DNA of 5,295 nt from Thiomargarita sp. (GCA_020721025.1 DYNO01000205.1:1-5295); one strand, 5' to 3'; positions 1-5,242 are shown, counted from the first letter of the stretch. A program made the numbers and translations. Notes: generated from the sequence alone by a model not told the origin.

Positions 1-2
1 CA

Positions 3-110
3 AAGAAAGAAAATTTGACATTAGCAGACAGAATTTTCAGTTGTGACTGTGGTTTGGTCATTGACCGAGATTTAAATGCTGCAATTAATCTGAATAACTA
101 TAGTAGTTAG
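3..110 (+). CDS. tnpB: TnpB C-terminus (IS200/IS605-type RNA-guided endonuclease), partial
   Basis: Only the last 35 codons are in the window; the gene starts to the left. The peptide contains NLTLADRIFSCDCG followed by LVIDRDLNAAINL, which is the end of the zinc ribbon and the RuvC-III motif of TnpB (OrfB_Zn_ribbon family). The first D or second D of DRD supplies the last RuvC catalytic acid, and it is intact. TnpB is known to be an RNA-guided DNA nuclease that uses an RNA made from the element's own right end. One oddity is visible: the second cysteine pair reads C-D-C, whereas the family normally has C-x-x-C, so one codon appears to be missing. Whether the protein is functional cannot be judged without its first ~350 residues. 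The frame ends in TAG at 108-110. The tail NNYSS is not conserved in the family. The assignment is firm; activity is unknown. Confidence 0.9.
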   Translation, partial: KKENLTLADRIFSCDCGLVIDRDLNAAINLNNYSS

Positions 111-240
111 ATAGTTAGAGTCGCGACCAGAATCAGCGAGACTTTAAACGCACGGAAGAGTCATTTAAGACTTGAGTTATCAAGCAGTGATGTTGACGAC
201 GTGAATAACGTTTGGTTTTCTACAAACGCTTAACGATATT
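111..240 (+). ncRNA. Probable omega-RNA (reRNA) scaffold and right end of the tnpB element
   Basis: The 3' flank of tnpB in this family encodes the guide RNA, which begins near the end of the gene and runs to the right end of the element. Here the stretch is non-coding and contains possible pairing blocks. GTCG (120-123) can pair with CGAC (197-200). AGTC and GACT around 158-172 can form a small stem. A 6-bp hairpin follows at 209-228. The guide would come from the DNA just after the right end, around 235-255, but the exact right end is not visible to me. The call rests on position and family knowledge, with only modest structural support. Confidence 0.4.
209..228 (+). repeat. Right-end hairpin of the tnpB element
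   Basis: CGTTTG at 209-214 is perfectly complementary to CAAACG at 223-228, with an 8-nt loop. IS200/IS605 elements end in subterminal imperfect hairpins that TnpA recognises instead of inverted repeats, so this is the likely right-end recognition hairpin. No target duplication is expected for this class. The position about 100 bp after the tnpB stop fits. Confidence 0.4.
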
Positions 241-248
241 TTTAAACT

Positions 249-560
249 TTACTTTTTTACTGAGTTTGAAGATGTCAAATCGGTTCTATAGGTCCAGCGA
301 AAAGGTTGAGCGAGAGTATTGTTGAAAAAAGTAATGAACGTTAGGATACGAGTTTTGAGTTCATCGGTTGACGTAAAGTGTCCACGCTTAAGCAATCGCC
401 GTGACAAGATACTGAACCAGATTTCGACTTGATTGAGCCATGAGCAATGCTTTGGGGTATAAACAAACCGAATTCGATGACTCTCATCCTGCAAAAACTC
501 AGTTCTCGATGCCATATTGTGCAAAATTCATGCTTTACCTTTAATGATTTTCTCACAGGG
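249..560 (-). pseudogene. IS630-family transposase C-terminal remnant
   Basis: The minus-strand frame encodes MASRTEFLQDESHRIRFVYT, then PKHCSWLNQVEIWFSIL, RRLLKRGHFTS, and a FNNTLAQPFRWTY end. This is the C-terminal part of the IS630/Tc1-mariner DDE transposase; the E in LNQVEIWF is the third catalytic acid. Upstream the same frame continues with KGKA, a TGA stop (528-530), then IL. Relatives usually read KGKSGIL there, so the stop is probably a Gly-to-stop mutation. Homology fades near 560, and the N-terminal two thirds, including both catalytic aspartates, are absent. The tail after WTY (RTDLTSS...) does not look like the usual WTYTG ending and overlaps a repeat shared with the other end of the window. 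A TTG at 522-524 could start a 91-residue peptide, but it would be catalytically dead. Confidence 0.85.
265..290. repeat. 26-bp dispersed repeat, copy A
   Basis: The reverse complement of 265-290 matches 5243-5268 at 24 of 26 bases. The shared core reads TATAGAACCG, one mismatch, TTTGACATCTT, one mismatch, AAA. In this copy it lies between the IS630 transposase remnant and the tnpB element end. Outside the 26 bp I see no continued similarity on either side, so it looks like the end of a dispersed element or a short mobile repeat rather than part of the transposase. Confidence 0.55.
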
Positions 561-620
561 TGAATTTTGACTCCCCCTATTATCCCACCTTTCAACAACT
601 CAAGGTACTAGCTTAAATTT

Positions 621-640
621 TTAGGAGTTACACAGTTGAA
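621..640 (+). repeat. Terminal repeat of the TTAGGAGTTACGCAGTT family, copy 1
   Basis: The sequence TTAGGAGTTACACAGTTGAA differs at one base from the right end of the MITE at 997-1016, read in reverse complement. It is in the same orientation as the MITE left end at 899. No matching partner repeat is visible just to its right, so it is either a solo end or the left end of a larger decayed element that has been rearranged. Confidence 0.75.
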
Positions 641-768
641 TGCAAGATATATAAAGGGTTTTGTAGATAAGTTCTGATGGCGGGATGAATAATCTGCAAG
701 CCGGTATTAAGCATTGATGCCCAACACCGTTTGGTGGTGCTTTCCTGACCCCTGCCGTTTTACCAACT
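641..768. other. Unassigned segment between a terminal repeat and the rpn fragment
   Basis: This stretch has no recognisable gene. It lies between the repeat at 621-640 and the end of rpn homology. Read on the minus strand it stays open as an extension of the broken rpn frame, with PPNGVGHQCLIPACRLFIPP as its middle part, and stops inside the terminal repeat. An imperfect 7-bp hairpin (722-728 with 733-739, loop GTTT) lies inside it. It may be subterminal DNA of the element that owns the 621-640 repeat; I cannot name that element. Confidence 0.4.
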
Positions 769-1065
769 CCATCTTTTTCCAGTTTTTCATATTCTTTGGA
801 AATGAATGTGTTATCAAGCAATTCGCAGTGGTCAAAGTCTAATTCTTTCACCTATTCCAGCAGCGCAAATGATTCGAGCAATTCACGAAATAACGCTTTT
901 AGGAGTTACGCAGTTCAAATCTAATTTTCAATTTATTCAAAAAGTTAGTATTTTGATCGATTTGTTGATATTTTAATAAAATCAATTGAGTAACGATTCA
1001 ACTGCGTAACTCCTAACTTTGTTAGAAAATAACTTTTTGTAGCCGCGGTCGTAAACTTCGTGCAT
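769..1065 (-). pseudogene. Broken 5' fragment of an Rpn-family nuclease gene, with MITE insertion
   Basis: This is a second copy of the first ~58 codons of the intact gene at 1068-2003. It starts at ATG 1063-1065, only 2 nt after that gene's stop codon. The product would begin MHEVYDRGYKKLFSNKALFR, and 51 of 58 residues match the intact copy. It is dead in three ways. A 118-bp MITE splits codon 17. Codon 31 is TAG where the intact gene has TGG (stop at 852-854). Homology ends near 769-772, just after the position of catalytic Asp58, before the rest of the PD-(D/E)XK core. The fragment must once have come from a full tandem copy or been produced by a partial duplication. It has no separate ribosome-binding site. 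Confidence 0.85.
899..1016. mobile_element. 118-bp MITE with 20-bp terminal inverted repeats
   Basis: The left end TTAGGAGTTACGCAGTTCAA (899-918) and the reverse complement of the right end (997-1016) agree at 19 of 20 bases. The interior is AT-rich and non-coding. The intact rpn gene gives the empty site: aacgctttgttgg there corresponds to aacgCTT, element, CTTtgttag here. This indicates a 3-bp CTT target duplication (896-898 and 1017-1019); the run of T leaves a 1-bp ambiguity. It carries no transposase, so it must have been moved by a related autonomous element that I cannot assign. Confidence 0.85.
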
Positions 1066-1067
1066 TT

Positions 1068-2003
1068 TTAATGTCGCAATTGCTCAATTTCTGATTCAGA
1101 AAGTCCAGTGACTTCTGCAATCAACGCGATACTCAGACCCTTAAACAGCATTGCCCTTGCCATTTCTAACTTTCCTTCAAGTTTTCCTTCGAGTTTTCCT
1201 TCAAGTTTACCTTCCTGCTTACCTGCGAGGATTCCCTTCTGATAAGCGATTTCGTCACATATTTTCATGTTTTCTAAGAACATATTCATCTCCGAATCCG
1301 TGAGTACCCGGTGAAAGGCTTGCCAATCCACTTCTGTCAATTTGTTGTTGTAAAACAGTTGCTCAAAGAAGTTAAACAGCATTGAGATTAGTTGACGGTC
1401 TTCCGGACTGGGCAATTTTCTGGACAGTTTCGATAGGGCTTCGACTAATAACTTTCTGTCGTGATGTGCTTCACCTAAAAATAGTGTTGCGACCACATTG
1501 CCCATCTCAAATAATTTTTGTGCTGAGATTTCATTTTCTGCAATTTTGAAATAGCGGAAGTTGAGGGCGAATTCACCAAGTAAATCATGATGTTCAATTA
1601 ATTCAGCTATATCTGTCGGTGCCGTCCATTGCGCTTGACCACTGTAAACCATGATCGGAAATATCGGCGGTAATTTATCTATTTTCGCTTCCGAATCCTT
1701 CAAACGCATGTAAAAACTAGAAATGTAGTGCAAAATCCGTAATGCCATGAATTTGTCAACACTTGACTGAAATTCTATCAAAATCACAATGTACGCGGTT
1801 TGACCACGCAATTGAACTTGGTAGATAACATCACTTTCCCGTTTTTCATATTCTTTGGAAATGAAGGTTTTATCCAGCAATTCGCAGTGGTCAAAGTCTA
1901 ATTCTTTCACCCATTCCAGCGGCACAAACGATTCTAACAATTGGCGAAATAACGCTTTGTTGGAAAATAATTTTTTGTAGCCGCGGTCGTAAACTTCGTG
2001 CAT
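1068..2003 (-). CDS. Rpn/YhgA-like PD-(D/E)XK nuclease (recombination-promoting nuclease family)
   Basis: The 311-residue product matches the Rpn/Transposase_31 and PDDEXK_2 families, which despite the name transposase act as DNA nucleases that promote RecA-independent recombination in E. coli. Visible motifs include DRGYKKLFSN near the start, KRESDVIYQV with the catalytic Asp58, and ILIEFQSSVD with the E77-x-Q79 pair in place of the classical D/E-x-K. MALRILHYI (86-94) follows. Residues 261-280 are a GKLE-type charged repeat from a 12-bp DNA repeat. The last 30 residues (LSIALIAEVTGLSESEIEQL) look like the usual helix-turn-helix-like tail. Length is normal for the family. ATG 2001-2003 was chosen because the protein starts with the conserved M-x-x-x-Y-D-x-G-Y-K block. 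No Shine-Dalgarno sequence precedes it, and dsbA ends 6 nt upstream, so it probably depends on dsbA transcription. Its substrate in the cell is unknown. Confidence 0.9.
   Translation of the reverse strand: MHEVYDRGYKKLFSNKALFRQLLESFVPLEWVKELDFDHCELLDKTFISKEYEKRESDVIYQVQLRGQTAYIVILIEFQSSVDKFMALRILHYISSFYMRLKDSEAKIDKLPPIFPIMVYSGQAQWTAPTDIAELIEHHDLLGEFALNFRYFKIAENEISAQKLFEMGNVVATLFLGEAHHDRKLLVEALSKLSRKLPSPEDRQLISMLFNFFEQLFYNNKLTEVDWQAFHRVLTDSEMNMFLENMKICDEIAYQKGILAGKQEGKLEGKLEGKLEGKLEMARAMLFKGLSIALIAEVTGLSESEIEQLRH
1172..1219 (-). repeat. 12-bp tandem repeat encoding GKLE units in the rpn gene
   Basis: On the plus strand the units read ttccttcaagtt, ttccttcgagtt, ttccttcaagtt and a diverged taccttcctgct. 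They encode E-G-K-L or closely similar four-residue blocks at residues 261-280. Such charged KLEGK repeats between the nuclease core and the C-terminal tail are common in this family. They are in frame, so copy-number changes would lengthen or shorten the linker without breaking the gene. Confidence 0.85.
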
Positions 2004-2009
2004 GAAAGT

Positions 2010-2675
2010 TTATTTTGTTGAAGTAGCGTCTGTGGGTTTTGCCAATAATTTCAACTCTTTGGCAATAAGAAAATCCGCTGCTTTTAATAATTGTTCAGTA
2101 GTTTCAGTTTGTCCAGGACTCAAGCGATATTTGCCATTTACCACAACGTTAGGCACGCTGCTGATGCCATACGCTTGGGTCAATACCCGTGCTTGACGTA
2201 CTTTACTGTCCACTGCAAACGAGTTATACGCTTCCGTAAACGCCTTTGCTTCAACTCCCAGCTTGACAAAAAATGCTTGTAATTCTACTTCGGTGCTCAA
2301 TTTCTGATGTTTTTCTTGGATCGCATCAAATAAGAGTGGATGTATTTTCTCAAGTAACTTCAATGTGTCAGCCACATAAAAAGCTTTTGCTAGGGGAATA
2401 TTGTTTTCACCAAATACTGCGGGAACTTGAAATACGGCAACATTGTTATTCGCGTATTTCTTCTGCCATTCTTTTAACAAGGATTCAAAATGTGAGCAGT
2501 GCGGGCAGGTATATAAAAACAATTCTGCCACTTCAACTTTCTCTGTTTCAAACACCTTTTGTGGGCGATCAATGAGGTTGTACATACCCAAAAACGGGTC
2601 TTCCTCTTCGGCATGAGCAGTCGCGGTAAAACCGAGTGTCAATAACATGAAGATAAACAAACGCAACAAATACAT
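2010..2675 (-). CDS. dsbA: Thiol:disulfide interchange protein DsbA
   Basis: The product is a 221-residue periplasmic thioredoxin-fold oxidase that introduces disulfides into exported proteins and is re-oxidised by DsbB. Residues 1-22 are a signal peptide (hydrophobic LLRLFIFMLLTLGF, cleavage after AHA). The active site FLYTCPHCSHF places CPHC at 57-60, the classical DsbA dipeptide PH. The cis-proline loop is SSVPNVVVNGKY with Pro175. An insert helical region lies between these. ATG 2673-2675 has a good ribosome-binding site (GAGGAG, 2682-2687) about 6 nt upstream. The length is close to that of other gammaproteobacterial DsbA precursors. It follows the cytochrome c4 gene on the same strand with a 131-nt gap; this pairing is common in Gammaproteobacteria. 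The C-terminal KPTDATSTK tail is extra and low in complexity. dsbB is not in the window. Confidence 0.97.
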   Translation of the reverse strand: MYLLRLFIFMLLTLGFTATAHAEEEDPFLGMYNLIDRPQKVFETEKVEVAELFLYTCPHCSHFESLLKEWQKKYANNNVAVFQVPAVFGENNIPLAKAFYVADTLKLLEKIHPLLFDAIQEKHQKLSTEVELQAFFVKLGVEAKAFTEAYNSFAVDSKVRQARVLTQAYGISSVPNVVVNGKYRLSPGQTETTEQLLKAADFLIAKELKLLAKPTDATSTK

Positions 2676-2712
2676 AATGAACTCCTCTCGAATTTAGAAA
2701 TCTTCACCCAAC

Positions 2713-2791
2713 CTAGAAACTAGCTATCTGATTAACATGAATATCATCTGTTAATTGAGGTATAACCATTTTTCTCATCGCTAGTTTCTAG
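2713..2791. repeat. Nested inverted repeats between cytochrome c4 and dsbA
   Basis: CTAGAAACTAGC (2713-2724) is a perfect 12-bp inverted partner of GCTAGTTTCTAG (2780-2791). Inside it, ATTAACA (2731-2737) pairs perfectly with TGTTAAT (2749-2755) around an 11-nt loop. In the minus-strand transcript this makes a large two-tier hairpin 80-100 nt ahead of the dsbA start. It could be a small palindromic element, or a structure that protects or attenuates the mRNA between the two genes. On the minus strand the arm is preceded, not followed, by a T-rich or A-rich run, so it is not a standard intrinsic terminator for the cytochrome gene. Confidence 0.7.
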
Positions 2792-2806
2792 TTTTTAATC
2801 GCTGGT

Positions 2807-3457
2807 TTAATGTAAACCTGAAGCAACACTTGACACGGCTTGAATTTCTTCAGCAGTCATTTTCATGGCAATTTCACGCATAATCACTTGGTTAGGATTA
2901 GGAGTGTTACCACCACGCGTGCCTTTTTTGTAATCATCCAGTTGCTTCTTGAGATACTCTGGAGCTTGTCCACTTAACATCGGGAACTTTGCTGCGGGAT
3001 TACCCGAACCATTGGGGCTGTGACAAGCTGAACATGCAGGCACACCACTTTGCAAATTGCCGCCACGGTAAATTTTTTCGCCGAGTTTGACGAATTCTTC
3101 CTTCGCAGCACCAGGCTTGACAGGCAAACTTGCAAAATAGGCTACCAAATCCGCCATATCTTGTGGATTCAACGGCTTTGCCATTGGACTCATAGTGGGT
3201 TCTACCCGTCCGCCTTCTTTAAACAAAGTTAATTGTTCAATAGTATAAGAGGGGTGTTGTCCAGCTAATTTGGGATAAATGGGCATCAAAGGGTTTTTTC
3301 CTTCGACATCGTGACAAGCGGCGCAGCTGGCAGATTTCGTTTTACCTGCCTGTACATCACCCACAGGAACAGTAGGTGTCGTTTCCGGTGCATTTGCCAA
3401 AGACAATTGGCTCATCGCCATTAAAATACAGCAAGTTAAAGTCGTTAGTTTTCTCAT
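2807..3457 (-). CDS. Dihaem cytochrome c4
   Basis: The 216-residue product is a periplasmic dihaem cytochrome c4, an electron carrier that passes electrons toward terminal oxidases such as cbb3 in many Gammaproteobacteria. A signal peptide MRKLTTLTCCILMAMSQLSL ends at ANA. Two c-type domains follow, each with one haem site: SASCAACHD (CAACH at 45-49) and PACSACHSPNG (CSACH at 142-146). Likely axial methionines lie in PTMSPMAKPL (89 or 92) and near VIMREIAMKM (around 193). The repeated PKLAGQ / PMLSGQ blocks are typical of c4. ATG 3455-3457 was chosen because it gives a proper signal peptide; an in-frame GTG 4 codons earlier (3467-3469) is possible. Neither has a clear Shine-Dalgarno sequence. 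It lies upstream of dsbA on the same strand. In many relatives polA and engB flank this pair; here an ATPase-PIN module does instead. Confidence 0.95.
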   Translation of the reverse strand: MRKLTTLTCCILMAMSQLSLANAPETTPTVPVGDVQAGKTKSASCAACHDVEGKNPLMPIYPKLAGQHPSYTIEQLTLFKEGGRVEPTMSPMAKPLNPQDMADLVAYFASLPVKPGAAKEEFVKLGEKIYRGGNLQSGVPACSACHSPNGSGNPAAKFPMLSGQAPEYLKKQLDDYKKGTRGGNTPNPNQVIMREIAMKMTAEEIQAVSSVASGLH

Positions 3458-3618
3458 TAACAAGTCCACGGTGGTTAGTTACAAATACGGTTCAACACAA
3501 CTGAATTTTTCAACTTAAAGAAATATTCGGTTGATTAACATCTTAGTTCTCAATGAATTGATGGCACAACATTTCTGCAACAGATGAAACTTGATGGATT
3601 ATTTTATCTCAAAATGAC

Positions 3619-3647
3619 AGTTTAAAAGCCAAACACTGCATTTTCAA
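3619..3647 (-). promoter_or_regulatory. Candidate sigma-70 promoter for cytochrome c4
   Basis: On the minus strand TTGAAA (3642-3647) and TAAACT (3619-3624) are separated by 17 nt. The -35 box matches TTGACA at 5 of 6 and the -10 box matches TATAAT at 4 of 6. Transcription would start near 3612, leaving a leader of about 155 nt before the ATG. In AT-rich DNA such matches occur by chance, so this is only a candidate. Confidence 0.3.
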
Positions 3648-3703
3648 GTATAACATTTTCTGATAACTCGCACATCATGTTATTTCAGCAATTCTGATTA
3701 TGA

Positions 3704-3765
3704 TTAGGCGTTACGCAGTTCAAACCTCTTTTGTTTCGTGAACCAAGTTCAACTGGGTCATGCCT
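3704..3765. mobile_element. Short decayed element with TTAGGAGTTACGCAGTT-family ends
   Basis: The left arm TTAGGCGTTACGCAGTTCAA (3704-3723) differs from the MITE left end by a single base. The right arm around 3748-3765 (TTCAACTG...GCCT) is an imperfect inverted partner: 14 of 18 bases pair with the left arm. The 62-bp span therefore looks like an internally deleted, decayed member of the same family as the 118-bp MITE. The left arm is certain; the right arm is a weaker call. Confidence 0.55.
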
Positions 3766-3855
3766 GCCGAGAAGCTTTGCTTTGTGATACTAAAATTCGT
3801 CAAGTAGAGCTTGTAACACATTCATTAAGTTGAATTAAAGCTAAAATAATTGGAT

Positions 3856-4383
3856 TTAAGGAGACGATGATAATTTGCGACGGTTTTCTATTTCACATCC
3901 ATCTTTTAACCAAGTAATCACAGATTCTTGCCGATCAGGATGTGGATTCGCCCAACTGATTTCTTTAAGTTCATGAATTTGTGAGCTAACTGTTTTGAAA
4001 TGTTCGCGCACGGTATTATCCATAGAAATCACAATTTTTTCAGTCACCTGTGCAGTTTCAATGAGATGTATATCTTTCTGCATGATTTCGTTAATTTCAG
4101 CCGTTGCAGCATGTTGAGTAATTTTGACTCGCAATTGTTGATCTTCTGAAATTTGTTTAAATTCAAATTTTCGTTTTGCAATCATGGTTCTCAACCAAGT
4201 GCTCGTGTATTTAGATTGATGTTTTGCCCATTCTTCTTTCAAAATTGGAGATAAGGCAATCTTGTGGCAAATTTCTAAAACATTTTCTAACACTTCCCGA
4301 CAAGCACTTGAAACTGGATGTTGTGTTGTTCCCGCCGCCCGCGCGATATCTGAATCGATAACCAGAGTTTTTGATTTTTTCAT
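3856..4383 (-). CDS. PIN-like nuclease domain protein, partner of the adjacent ATPase
   Basis: The 175-residue product has the layout of a PIN-domain ribonuclease. The strand-1 motif is TLVIDSDIA with Asp10 and Asp12. A helical part follows with CREVLENVLEICHKIALSP and the acidic pair Glu50-Glu51 in KEEW. Then come KHQSKYTSTWLRTM, KDIHLIETA with Asp104, and IVISMDNTVREHF with Asp122. These acids, in the order D, E, D, D, are what PIN nucleases use to bind metal. No membrane segment or signal peptide is present, so it acts in the cytoplasm. Its ATG overlaps the ATPase stop codon by 4 bp (ATGA at 4380-4383), so the two proteins are probably made together and work together. I do not recognise a named family. 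The PIN call rests on motif order and predicted fold, and the RNA or DNA target is unknown. Confidence 0.7.
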   Translation of the reverse strand: MKKSKTLVIDSDIARAAGTTQHPVSSACREVLENVLEICHKIALSPILKEEWAKHQSKYTSTWLRTMIAKRKFEFKQISEDQQLRVKITQHAATAEINEIMQKDIHLIETAQVTEKIVISMDNTVREHFKTVSSQIHELKEISWANPHPDRQESVITWLKDGCEIENRRKLSSSP

Positions 4384-5231
4384 GATAAAAAGCTCTTTTT
4401 TTCAACAGCATCCAAATAGGCACGATCTGCTTTTAGGATAACATCATCGAAATATTCTGGGAATTCTTCACCAAACGCGCCCATTTCATCTAAATCGGCA
4501 CTGGTGATCGTCGTTGCACCGGTGTTTATATCGCGTTGAAACCAATGAAGTTTAACCAAATCTGGTGACAATTTACCTTGGGCTACCAATGTTTGCACGC
4601 CCAATAATAACAATGAGCTATGCGTTTCAACAATTACCCGGACTCCTCGTTGTGCAGCATCGGCAATTATTTTGGCAAGTTTGTGCTGGGCGCGCGGATG
4701 CAGGTGAATTTCTGGTTGTTCTAAATACACTAATTGCTCTGGTTCAGCAACCATGAGCGCAATAATGACGGGCAAAACTTGTGACACACCAAAGCCTACG
4801 TCAGCAATATTTACTTTATTATCACGATCTTGCAGTGAAGTTGCGACTTCAAGTTCTAAATGAACATCGTTTAACCGTTTTGCTGTGACGTGCGATGTTA
4901 AACCAAGCCACAGTAAATATTCGCTGAGTTTTTCAATTTTCTCAGGTTGTTTTGCTTGCCAATTCAAAATGATACTTGCCACATAATCATCAAACAATCC
5001 TTTGAATGAGGAATCAATACCAGTTCGAGGATAAGTACGTTCTGGAGGACTTCTTAAGCCGCGTAGATGTAATAACTGTCTAATTGAATTATGGAGTGGA
5101 AAAGAGTTAGTGAAAAATAAATTTAATGACGGAAATAGTTCAGTTAAATTAAGTTTATCAGAACTGAAATTTTCTAATTTATCTCTTCTATGTATATTAT
5201 ATAAAGTAGGACTCTCAATCCCTCCTGTAAA
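4380..5231 (-). CDS. C-terminal part of an ABC/AAA-type (RecF/SMC-like) ATPase, N-terminus missing
   Basis: The open frame gives 283 residues with no ATG; an in-frame TAA (5232-5234) closes it upstream. The only obvious start, TTG at 4995-4997, would discard conserved sequence: RQLLHLRGLRSPPERTYPRT (51-70) resembles the LGPLR-x-x-P-x-R-x-Y block of this ATPase group. Further on come the ABC signature-like NIADVGFGVSQVLP (141-154), Walker B LVYLEQPEIHLHP (167-179, with catalytic Glu), and the H-loop VIVETHS (199-205). The C-terminal FGEEFPEYFDDVILKADRAY is like the tail of AAA_21/DUF3696-type proteins. The Walker A P-loop is absent, so this piece alone cannot bind ATP normally. Either the gene is cut by mobile DNA at about 5232-5242, or a frameshift lies there. 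Similar ATPases partner nucleases in GajA, PtuA and AriA defence systems. That role is an inference here, from the coupled PIN gene. Confidence 0.8.
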   Translation of the reverse strand, partial: FTGGIESPTLYNIHRRDKLENFSSDKLNLTELFPSLNLFFTNSFPLHNSIRQLLHLRGLRSPPERTYPRTGIDSSFKGLFDDYVASIILNWQAKQPEKIEKLSEYLLWLGLTSHVTAKRLNDVHLELEVATSLQDRDNKVNIADVGFGVSQVLPVIIALMVAEPEQLVYLEQPEIHLHPRAQHKLAKIIADAAQRGVRVIVETHSSLLLLGVQTLVAQGKLSPDLVKLHWFQRDINTGATTITSADLDEMGAFGEEFPEYFDDVILKADRAYLDAVEKKSFLS

Positions 5232-5242
5232 TTATGCTTTCA

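Larger units (their letters stand above)
3458..3855. other. 398-bp intergenic region between cytochrome c4 and the PIN gene
   Basis: No convincing gene is visible on either strand. The region holds the upstream sequence of the cytochrome gene, including a candidate promoter at 3619-3647, and a decayed terminal-repeat element at 3704-3765. The part next to the PIN gene (3770-3855) shows no clear terminator: there is no strong GC-rich stem followed by a T run on the minus strand. Confidence 0.6.

Noticed and set aside
341..598. 85-codon minus-strand frame starting at 598
   Set aside because: It overlaps the IS630 transposase remnant in a different frame and resembles nothing I know; the transposase frame explains the conserved part.
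1172..1219. CRISPR-like array
   Set aside because: The 12-bp units are contiguous, have no spacers and are in frame within the rpn gene.
2002..2575. Three plus-strand frames of 63-100 codons inside dsbA
   Set aside because: They lie opposite a certain dsbA gene and show no domain or ribosome-binding site.
3050..3232. 60-codon plus-strand frame opposite cytochrome c4
   Set aside because: It lies wholly opposite a certain gene with haem motifs and has no features.
4211..4423. 70-codon minus-strand frame across the ATPase-PIN overlap
   Set aside because: It is out of frame with both genes and has no motif of its own; the two genes cover it.
4565..4756. 63-codon plus-strand frame opposite the ATPase
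   Set aside because: It is the antisense shadow of the Walker B and H-loop coding region.
4380..4997. TTG at 4995-4997 as the true start of the ATPase
   Set aside because: Conserved ATPase sequence (HLRGLRSPPERTYPRTG) continues in frame upstream to about 5231, so this start would cut a real domain.
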